64,000 nt of DNA from Mycosarcoma maydis (taxonomy: Eukaryota > Basidiomycota > Ustilaginomycetes > Ustilaginales). Below are positions 53,156 through 61,386 of the stretch, piece after piece (position 1 is the stretch's first letter; each line of letters opens with the position of its first letter). Both the position numbers and the translations under genes were made by a program. The notes under the pieces were generated by a model that did not search any database, had not been told where the DNA came from, and saw only the letters and a list, made by a program, of their open reading frames with translations. The stretch spans positions 186,001 to 250,000 of the forward strand of contig NC_026496.1 of NCBI RefSeq assembly GCF_000328475.2, written 5' to 3'.

Positions 53156-54096
53156 ATGGTAAGGTTCCCAAAGCCACACGACACTGCGCATCCAGCATAG
53201 ATGAGTACTGAGCTTGTCTAATACCTGTCTCGTTCCGGCGTGCTTCTTGTTTTTAGGGTAACGACGGGGGCGCAATTGCCAAGCGAGACGAGCTGGTTCG
53301 TACGAAAGCCACATTCGAAAAAGTCGACCCGGAGCTGCTCCGACAATCTCTTTGGACCGTATGCTCTCTGTCTCGGCAACCACTCGAGCCGCCTGTCGCA
53401 TCTGACGCTCTCGGACACCTGTATAATAAGGATGCTGTGGTAACACACCTTCTCGAACGCCATCAAAATGGTAGTTCCGCATCCTCGACAAAGGCCATCG
53501 ACCCAATCCCACACATTCGTGGGCTACGCGATATCACGCAACTCAAACTCACGCCGAATACTCTCTACCGTCCACCTTCACCGACAAGGTCGAGCAACGA
53601 GTACTCGGTATACCCCTTCATGTGCCCACTCTCGTCCAAGCAGATGGACGGCCAGCAGCGTTTCATCTACATCATCGATTGCGGCTGCGTTATGAGTGCC
53701 ACCGGTTTACGCACCACTGTAGCTGCCGCGAAACCGAGTCAGCCGATTCCAAACCGGCCGGAGCACAAACCATGTCCGGTGTGCGGCAAAGCGTTCAACG
53801 CGGCAGGCTTGGCCAAAGGCAAGCAGCCCGAGGTGGGAGGCAGTGTGGTAACCATCAATCCGTCCGACGCGGAGGAGGCAGAGATGCGAGCCGCGATGGA
53901 AAACGCGAGGGCCGAACAAACCAAGAAGAAGAAGGCCAAGACAAGGACCGCAGATCAAGCGATAGAGAGTGGTGGGCTTGATAGTGGCCATGCCAAAGAG
54001 GATCAGGCCGAGCAGAAGCGAAGAAAGGCTGAGAGAAAGTCCGAGATGCGCGCCAGACTAGCTGCGCTCACTGCCGAACTTACTGCTGAACAGTAG
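53156..54096 (+). CDS. rtf2: Replication termination factor 2 (Rtf2)
   Basis: Two exons are seen: 53156-53158 (only the ATG) and 53257-54096, with a 98-nt intron (GTAAGG...TTTTTAG). They encode 280 residues. Splicing gives MGNDGGAIAKRDELV, the typical Rtf2 start (MGxDGGxIPKR). A first RING-like half (CSLSRQPLEPPV) and a second (YPFMCPLSSKQM, DCGCVMSATGL, CPVCGKAF) form the variant C2HC2 domain. The C-terminal third is a charged Lys/Glu coiled segment. Rtf2 binds PCNA-linked replication machinery and stabilises forks at programmed barriers in fission yeast. It also affects splicing and RNase H2 recruitment in other systems. Without the one-codon first exon the gene would appear to start inside the frame. 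Confidence 0.93.
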
Positions 54097-54542
54097 ACTC
54101 GACGCGTCTCAAAGCCTACCAGATTCAGGAGGCTGCTTGGAGTGCATAGGCCCTTGAAAAGCATCGTAGTGAAGCGCAGTTCTCATGGCAAGATGAACGA
54201 GCTCGCCTTGCATTTTCTCTGTCTACTTTTCATCCTCTGACGTATTCTGTATTTGTACTTTGATCATTCATACCCTGCTTCATTCCGCTGAACACCATCC
54301 CCACACGCTTGCAGCTATAATCTCCTGAGCCCTTCCGCATCGTGTGTTGTAGACCGAACCAAATAACGAGAGCGAGCGAGAGAAAGACTGACCCACGAAC
54401 AGACCACCGATGTGATTGTTAGAAAGTGATTGTTTGCGAAAAGCAACGATGCGCGAAATGACAATACAGATCACGAGGATATCCAATCGTATCGATGCAG
54501 ATCCTTGCAAAGTCCAAGGTGGGCCTGCATTGTCGAGATAAT
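54097..54542. other. Convergent 3' spacer
   Basis: This stretch lies between the rtf2 and cox9 stop codons. I see no gene or clear repeat. Confidence 0.6.
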
Positions 54543-54857
54543 TTACTCGGTGCGCTCGGCCTGGAGCTTAGCGTAGAAGGCGTCGCGGCGCGAAACGGAG
54601 GGAACGTGAATGGCGTACCTGTTGATTGATACAAAAGGGAGGAATAGATGATAGATGCCCAGAGGATCGTGGTCAGAATGCGCGAGCTTTGTCGGATAGA
54701 CGCACAAGAGGTGCGTTGCGATCAAGATGCTGCAAGAGGGTCTTACGCACCAGTAGCCGTAACCGAGGGCAGTGCCGCCGCCAAGAGCAACGGTGAGGTC
54801 AAGGATGAGTCGCTTGCGCAACTTTCCGGTGATAGCAGGTACAGCTCCGACAGGCAT
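54543..54857 (-). CDS. cox9: Cytochrome c oxidase subunit 7A (Cox9)
   Basis: Two exons are seen: 54857-54751 and 54618-54543, with a 132-nt intron (donor GTGCGTAAG, acceptor ATCAACAG). They encode 60 residues, the length of yeast Cox9 (59). The protein reads PITGKLRKRLILDL-type N-terminus, one membrane helix (DLTVALGGGTALGYGYW), then the conserved VSRRDAFYAKL end. The Trp codon TG|G spans the junction. It is a small nuclear-encoded subunit of mitochondrial complex IV, crossing the inner membrane once. The ATG is directly preceded by CTCTCAG with a CTGAC branch upstream, and no ATG is seen in the region just upstream, so a 5' UTR intron ending at the ATG is likely. Confidence 0.9.
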   Translation of the reverse strand: MPVGAVPAITGKLRKRLILDLTVALGGGTALGYGYWCVRPSCSILIATHLLCVYPTKLAHSDHDPLGIYHLFLPFVSINRYAIHVPSVSRRDAFYAKLQAERTE

Positions 54858-56309
54858 CTGAGAGAAGGAGAGTGTAAGCACAGCAGCAGCAGATCGAACC
54901 AAATGGTCAGTACAAATGTTGACAAGTGTCCAGGTACCCGCTGCGCACGACACACAGCGTCTGAGTGGTCCTATCAAGCTGATTGGATACAAACTGTGAT
55001 GTAGTGTTTCTCGAAGAGCGGAAGGGGTTCAAGAGTTTGATGATAGGAGCTGATCAAAGAACGACGAAACGGTATCAGCGGATCTTGGCGGTTGTCCCGC
55101 CTAGCGGCTTGGTGACGAGTTTGTCAATTGGGAATCTTCTTTCTCGGCCTGAAAAGGGTTGACACGGACCCGAAGCTTACTAACATGTCTGCAAACCAAC
55201 CATGATTCCACCCCGATCTGAATTTTAATCGTGAATCCACGAACCACGAAATCACGAATCACGAAAATCACGAATGTCTGAAATTATTTCCCGCTTCCTC
55301 CCGCGACTCACGCTCTAACAAAACACCCATTCTCACACTCGTGACTTGGCTTCGTCGCATTCACGATTCGCGATTCCACTGTCGGCCGTAAGACGTGTTA
55401 GAATCTGAAGATTCCATCGGTTGGGCGATCACAGCCAGCGCTCTAAGAACCAAGGCTCTGTAAAGTTTTAGAGCAATAGCTGACATTTGATTTGTGAAGA
55501 TCAGACGTTGAGCGAATTGAATCATCGTGCGTAGCTGCGGATTCATCTCATCCTCCAGTGTGGAGCAGTGTACAGTAATGTTTGGGATTCTCGTGATTGT
55601 GCCTCGTTCCAGTCACGAATTGTATTAAGCTTGGATCGAAAGAACAGAGAGCTACTGGGGAGACGGTCTCGCACGGTCACACTCACGACTCATGACTTGA
55701 CCGAGCAGCGCCCAAATCGTGAATTGCTCCACAAGAAAGCTGTGCGCCGCGCGTGTGTGTAAATCACGAATGTGATTGAGAAATTCACGATTCGTGATTG
55801 CAGTTGTTTGCTAGTTATTCTACTGCTCTGCCGCCTCGGTGACCGCATGAGCAAGTACAACGACGCTGTCTGGCTGCTTTTCGGTCGGCCCGTCCGTGAG
55901 CAGGCTAAGTCGTCTTGGCCCTGCCTGGCTGCCACACCCCACCTCGACAGCCACAGATGGCTGGCTGACTTTGTGATTCACAGATTGCAACGATACGTCT
56001 TTCTTGTTGCTTGGATTCGAAGCCGAGCTTCTCCTCCAGCCGCAACCAATATTGCCTAGTCTGCCGCATCCTCTCCGTCCCTGTTCTACAATTCACTCAC
56101 CACAGACCTCGATCAACGGCTTCCATCTCTGAATCCCGCTACGGGCTAGCAGCGTGCATTTGCACAAAACGGACCTCGAAAATCCCACCACTCACCAGCT
56201 CAAGCAAAGCTGGTCAGCGCTTCTCCTTCTCTATTACACAATCACATAACACAGCTCCACGTTCCAGTCTAGCAAGGAGGACGAAAAACCTGTCATCCTC
56301 TAGTCGGCC
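54858..56309. other. Divergent intergenic region
   Basis: This 1.45 kb stretch lies between cox9 and sla1 and has no supported gene. TCACGA-type clusters lie at 55228-55276 and 55765-55800. The last 250 bases before sla1 are C/T/A-rich, as in a leader. Confidence 0.55.
55228..55276. repeat. Heptad cluster (AATCACG/CACGAAA)
   Basis: About six diverged TCACGA-type units in 49 bases. Confidence 0.65.
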
Positions 56310-59300
56310 ATGGCGTACGTAGCGCTCTGTAAGGCGCTCTACGACTACGTAGCTCAGGCCGAGGACGAGCTCAACCTTACCGAGGATGACCACCTCTACA
56401 TTCTCGAGTCTGATGACCCCGAGTGGTGGAAGGCCAAGCTGCGTCGTCTCGATGAGCACGGCACCCCCATTCAGGACGACTCAGACGACAGCACCGTTGG
56501 TCTCGTCCCGGCCAACTACGTCGAGGAAGCCGAACCTATCCGCCTGAGCCGTGCTCTGTACGACTACGAGGCACAGACCGAGGAAGAGCTGTCAATGGCA
56601 GAAGACGAGCTGCTTCGCGTCTACGAGTCAGATGGCGTATGGCTTCTTGTCAAGAAGCAGGGCAACGACCCGCTCAGCGGCGGTGAGGGAAGGCTCGGCT
56701 ACGTACCTGCGAACTATGTCGACGAAGCTGAGGCGGTGGACACAGGTGCAGCTCCAGCCGTTGAGGACGAGTACACAGCCGCCGACGAAGACGATGAAGA
56801 CGACGACGATACCGATGTCACCGGCTCCGGCGCACCCATCCCTCAGATCCATCTTCCGCAGACGGCACAGCTCGGCAAGGGTGACAACATCAAGATGTGG
56901 CCCGTGTCGGCCTTGGATAGCAAAAAGAAGAAAAAGAAGGGCACTCTCGGTATTGGCAACGCTTCGCTCTTTTTTGCTTCGGAAAGTGACAAGACTCCAG
57001 TCAAGAAGATCAGCATTCTTCACATCGCCAGCCACTCGCTCGAAAAGGGCAAGACACTCCACCTCCAACTCTCACCCGAAGCAGGCCTGTCCGAGTCCAC
57101 CTTGGATTTTCATGCAGGCTCCAAGGATGCTGCTAACGACATTATCAGAAAAATCGAGGTGAGCAAGGCCAACGCTCTCACAGCAGCAGCAGCCCCTGTT
57201 CCTGTTCCTGTTCCTGCTCCTGCTCCTCCCGCCGCCGCCGCCGCTGCTGCTTCTGCTGCAGTGCCATTGCCCCCGCCGCCTCCACCTGCTCCGCCTGTTG
57301 CTAGCGCAGCAGCGCTGCCACCGCCCACACGCACTACAAGCGCTACCCTTCCGCCGCCCGTTCGCAAGAATGTCTCGTTTCAGTCACAGCCCGCTGCTGA
57401 GCCGGAGGAGGCTGTCGAACATGGCGTGGCCATGTATGACTTTGAGGCTCAAGGCGATGATGAGCTCACCGTGACCGAAAACGAACACCTCATCATTCTC
57501 GAAAAGGAGAACGACGACTGGTGGAAAGTTCGCAATGATGCCGGTCAGGAGGGTGTTGTGCCCGCCAGCTACGTCGAGGCCACTGACGCTTCCGCAGCTG
57601 CAGGTGCAAGCTCGGGCGCTACGGCTGCGGCTGCTCTAGCTGCGCAACAGGAAGAGGAAGAGCGCCTTCGACGAGAGGAGGAGGAAGCTGCCACTGTGGC
57701 TGAAGCGGAACGTCAACGCGAGGCTGTTGATCGGCAGAGGGAGGCCAGGGAGCGCGGAGAACGAGAGGAGAAGGAGAGAGCGCGACGAGAAGCTCTCAAA
57801 GCACAGCCCGTGCCTGCGCCTCCCAAGCTCACACAGCGACCCAGCACCACCGACGTCAGCCGCGCTGCCAAAAACGTCGCGATCCCTCAAGGTCGCAGCG
57901 CACCCGAGCGCCCCAAAGACGGCGGTAGCCGTTCCAAGCCTTCGCCTACCAACACGCGCATGTGGACTGACCGCACTGGCGCTTTCAAGGTCGAGGCTGA
58001 GTTCCTCGGTTTCAACCAAGGAAAGATCCGTCTGCACAAGATGAACGGCGTTGTCATTGAGGTCGCCATCGAGAAAATGTCGAACGGGGACATTGCTTTC
58101 CTCGAAGACATTACGGGAAAAAAGCTCAACCCTACCGACGAAGAGATCGCTGCTTCCGCTGCACGACGACGCGAACGAGAGCGAGAACGCCAGTCGAGCC
58201 GACCCCAGTCTTCTGCAGTAGCTGGGATGCCGCGCGAGGACCGTGAACGAGAGCGCGAACGTCGAAAGGAGAAGGAGCGTGAACAGCGCCGCCGCGAATC
58301 AGCACGATCGGGACCGAAGCGCAACGTCGACTGGTTCGAGTTCTTCCTCGCTGCTGGTGTTGATGTGGACGACTGCACTCGTTACGCCAGCTCCTTCGAG
58401 CGAGATAAGATCGACGAGACGGTCCTGGCTGATCTTGACCCCAGCACACTGCGTAGCATTGGTCTGCGCGAGGGCGACATTATCCGAGTCACCAAGTTCA
58501 TCGACAAAAAGTATCGCCGAGACAAGTCGCACTCTTCGTTGTCCTCGTCGCGCGCCTCTGGTCGTGCCAACGCCAACACTGCAGCGGATCTGGAAAGGCA
58601 AATCAAGGCAGATGAGGAGCTGGCGCGCAAGCTGCAGGAACAGGAAAGCTCGGCTCGACGAGGCGACTCGGTGAGCCCTGCGCCGCCTCAGCTCTTCTCA
58701 GGCCCGGATGGCACGCTCAAGAACAACACGCGGCGCGGTAGGCCTACGCCAAAGAGCACTAGCAGCAGCAATGTGGATGCTGCCTCGTTGGCGGCCGCCT
58801 CGGAATCGCTTGCTCGCACTGCTACGCCTCCCGCTCGTACAGCCACGGCGAGCCCTGCAGTGGCTCCGAAGCGCACCGGCTCTTCGCTCGCCAATGGCTT
58901 CGACGACGACGCATGGACGCCACGACCGCCGAGCACCAAGCCAACGACACCTGCGCGGCCGACTGTAGCATCGCCTGCGCCATCTACGCCTGCAGCGCCT
59001 GCAGCGCCGCCTGCACCCACGCCGCCTCCAGCTGCAGTCGCTGTGGCGTCTTCGGCGCCGCCTGCTGACCCAAACTCTGCACTGTTTGAGAAGCTCGCCG
59101 CGATGAAGGCGCCGTCAGCAAGCGTTAGCCCGCGTCCCGGTGTCAGCCCTTCGCCTGGATCGTCGTTTCTGGGCCAATCGCAGATGTACAACCCGAATGC
59201 GCCACGCGGACCGTTTGCGCCTGTGCCTGCCAACCAAGGCCTGTTGCAGCCGTTGGTGCCAACCCAGGGAACAGGACAATTTGTGCCCACCAAGACAGGC

Positions 59301-59933
59301 ATGATGGGCATGCAGATGACTGGCATGCAACCGCAGCTGACTGGGTGGGGAATGCAAGGTATGCAGGGCATGCAGCCTCAAATGACGGGCTTCAACAACA
59401 GTATGGGAAGCATGAGTGTGATGGGCGGCATGGGGATGCAGCCGCAAGCCACTGGATTCGGTAACGGCAACGGCTACGGTATGAATGGCTCGTCTCCTTT
59501 TACAGGTGGCCAGATCAGCACACAACAGACGGGCTTGGTCGGCATGGGTATGCAGCCGCAAGCAACGGGGTTCAACAACTTTGGCCAGAACGCACAGCAG
59601 ATGATGACACAGCAGACAGGCTTCGGAATGGGTTCGCAGCAGCAGGGACAACAGCTGCAAGCGGAACAAGACGAAAAGGAAAAGTTCAAGGCGTCCAACA
59701 TCTTCCAGCAGATGAAGACGGGAGCTTTCGCCAAGGACCCGAATGCTGCGCCGCAGTCGAGCGAAAAGTACGACGCGCTTCGGCCTCAGCCAACGGGCTT
59801 CCAGCCTGGTGGGGTGATGCCTCAGTTTACGGGCATGGGTTTCGGACAGTCGGCGCAACAACAGCAGCAGCAGCAACAACAGCAGTATCCTTACAACAAC
59901 GCTTACGGTGGTGGCTTTGGTGGAGGATTCTAA
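56310..59933 (+). CDS. sla1: Actin-patch adaptor Sla1
   Basis: This gene encodes 1207 residues in one exon with an ATG at 56310. It has two N-terminal SH3 domains (3-72, CKALYDYVAQAEDELNL; 76-145, SRALYDYEAQTEEELSM) and a third (about 371-426, GVAMYDFEAQGDDELTV). SHD1 follows (about 548-608, RTGAFKVEAEFLGFNQGKI), which binds NPFx(1,2)D cargo signals. Then comes SHD2/SAM (about 673-737, VDWFEFFLAAGVDVDDC). The C-terminus has many PQxTG/QQTG repeats (PQLTGW, PQMTGF, PQATGF), the sites of Ark1/Prk1-type kinases, and a short poly-Gln. Sla1 couples clathrin-coated endocytic sites to Las17/WASP and actin. A Pro/Ala tract lies between SH3-2 and SH3-3. The order and length match the family. Confidence 0.96.
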   Translation: MAYVALCKALYDYVAQAEDELNLTEDDHLYILESDDPEWWKAKLRRLDEHGTPIQDDSDDSTVGLVPANYVEEAEPIRLSRALYDYEAQTEEELSMAEDELLRVYESDGVWLLVKKQGNDPLSGGEGRLGYVPANYVDEAEAVDTGAAPAVEDEYTAADEDDEDDDDTDVTGSGAPIPQIHLPQTAQLGKGDNIKMWPVSALDSKKKKKKGTLGIGNASLFFASESDKTPVKKISILHIASHSLEKGKTLHLQLSPEAGLSESTLDFHAGSKDAANDIIRKIEVSKANALTAAAAPVPVPVPAPAPPAAAAAAASAAVPLPPPPPPAPPVASAAALPPPTRTTSATLPPPVRKNVSFQSQPAAEPEEAVEHGVAMYDFEAQGDDELTVTENEHLIILEKENDDWWKVRNDAGQEGVVPASYVEATDASAAAGASSGATAAAALAAQQEEEERLRREEEEAATVAEAERQREAVDRQREARERGEREEKERARREALKAQPVPAPPKLTQRPSTTDVSRAAKNVAIPQGRSAPERPKDGGSRSKPSPTNTRMWTDRTGAFKVEAEFLGFNQGKIRLHKMNGVVIEVAIEKMSNGDIAFLEDITGKKLNPTDEEIAASAARRRERERERQSSRPQSSAVAGMPREDRERERERRKEKEREQRRRESARSGPKRNVDWFEFFLAAGVDVDDCTRYASSFERDKIDETVLADLDPSTLRSIGLREGDIIRVTKFIDKKYRRDKSHSSLSSSRASGRANANTAADLERQIKADEELARKLQEQESSARRGDSVSPAPPQLFSGPDGTLKNNTRRGRPTPKSTSSSNVDAASLAAASESLARTATPPARTATASPAVAPKRTGSSLANGFDDDAWTPRPPSTKPTTPARPTVASPAPSTPAAPAAPPAPTPPPAAVAVASSAPPADPNSALFEKLAAMKAPSASVSPRPGVSPSPGSSFLGQSQMYNPNAPRGPFAPVPANQGLLQPLVPTQGTGQFVPTKTGMMGMQMTGMQPQLTGWGMQGMQGMQPQMTGFNNSMGSMSVMGGMGMQPQATGFGNGNGYGMNGSSPFTGGQISTQQTGLVGMGMQPQATGFNNFGQNAQQMMTQQTGFGMGSQQQGQQLQAEQDEKEKFKASNIFQQMKTGAFAKDPNAAPQSSEKYDALRPQPTGFQPGGVMPQFTGMGFGQSAQQQQQQQQQQYPYNNAYGGGFGGGF
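59863..59885 (+). repeat. CAG/CAA repeat (poly-Gln) in sla1
   Basis: A run of CAA and CAG codons near the 3' end encodes a Gln tract, then a Gly/Phe-rich end. Confidence 0.85.
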
Positions 59934-61386
59934 GCCGTCTCGCGCACAGTGAGCATTGGTGGATGGTTGTTGATGTGCGAACAGGTGGTCTACATGCATT
60001 TTTTATTCTGAATTCAACGATATCGACGCAGCACGGTGCGAAGGGAAATGACTTCAAGCCTCTAGAGTGAGCCGCAGAGGCACGGATAAGAGAACGTCAG
60101 CAGATCCAGAGAAAGTCGGGCGAGTGAGCAGATCGGGCCGAGACTGGACAGGTGACGCGCAACGAGCAAGCCGAGATGCCATAGCGGCGGCCTGTAGTTA
60201 TGCAACTGGACGGCGCTTGCGATGGATTGAGATGGATCGGGTTTCGCTTAGCGACGATTAGATTCAAGTGATTTTTGGCGTTGAAGCAAAGAGCGCGACG
60301 CGTTTACTGGCGCGGTTCGAGCCATTTCTAACAGTCACGAGTAGAGAGTGCTTGAATCCGTCACATGAGTCACCAAATCGACAGCTGAACCCAGCGCAGC
60401 TTGCTCTTGCAAATCATCCGGGCCGCCCGTTGGTCGAGCCTGCTGTTATGGAGCTTTGCAAGTGTCGTGGTCCAGACAGGGCTAGAGATTCTGTTTCAGT
60501 TGGACTTACAGTACGATCCGCACAAGCTCTTGAAGAACGATAATCGCTGTTAGAAACGCGAAGGCCACGAAAGCCAGCAAAAATCCATAATCGTGGATCA
60601 CGTAACTTAACTTGAGTGAATTCATTCGTAAATCGTGTGAATTTGCGAGAAAAGCTCAACACGCACACCGACAAGGCGTGAGCCAAACCGCACCACGGAG
60701 CGCCTCCGCCGCGTCTCTTTGCGCGTGTGACGAAACCGAGCACGAAAAGGAAACGTGAAATGAAAAGCACAACGGCAGCGCGAGCAATCAGCAACCACGA
60801 ATCGTGAATCGCGAATCGCGAATCGTGCGTGGTCAGTTGTAAGTGGAAAGTCGAATCACGAATTCTCGATTCACGATTGTCACACACCTCTCTCTCTCTC
60901 TCTCGTGTCTGACTGCCAACTCGTGACGTTCCCGCCTCTCAGGCACAGCAGCAGCACACGCAAAGCGACGCGCCCCGAAAAGGTGCACGTTTAGCGTTCC
61001 GTTGCTTTTCGCTCTCTTCGTAAATCCAACACTCACGACTCACGACTCGTGACTTTTCTACTCACGACGCATCGCTTTGTGCTGGCTTGAAGCGCTCATC
61101 CAACAGCTCATTCCATATATTCCAATCACGGTCTCCTTTCCACCGCGTCGTCATTCACCCTCGTCCTCGTGTCGACACTGGTAGCCGTTGGTAGCACCAC
61201 GCATCCCTCTTGCGCAAACGTCTTTGAAATCTCGAAACTCAACGTTGCTACCTTCGACCAGCAACGAGCAAGCAAGGCTTTTGTTCAAGTCTGCCATACC
61301 TTGCACAGCTCTAGGCTAGGCCCGACAAGCGTTTGGCGAATGCCTTTGAGCGGCTCTTTCAACATCCTAGCCAGGCTTCTTCACAC
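59934..61386. other. Intergenic region upstream of the APSES gene
   Basis: No gene is supported over 1.45 kb. It contains TAACTTAACT (60603-60612), heptad-type clusters (60796-60827, 60852-60877), a CT run (60888-60904) and a pyrimidine-rich leader. A weak TATA-like CATATATT lies near 61114. Confidence 0.55.
60888..60904. repeat. CT dinucleotide run
   Basis: About eight CT units. Confidence 0.85.
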
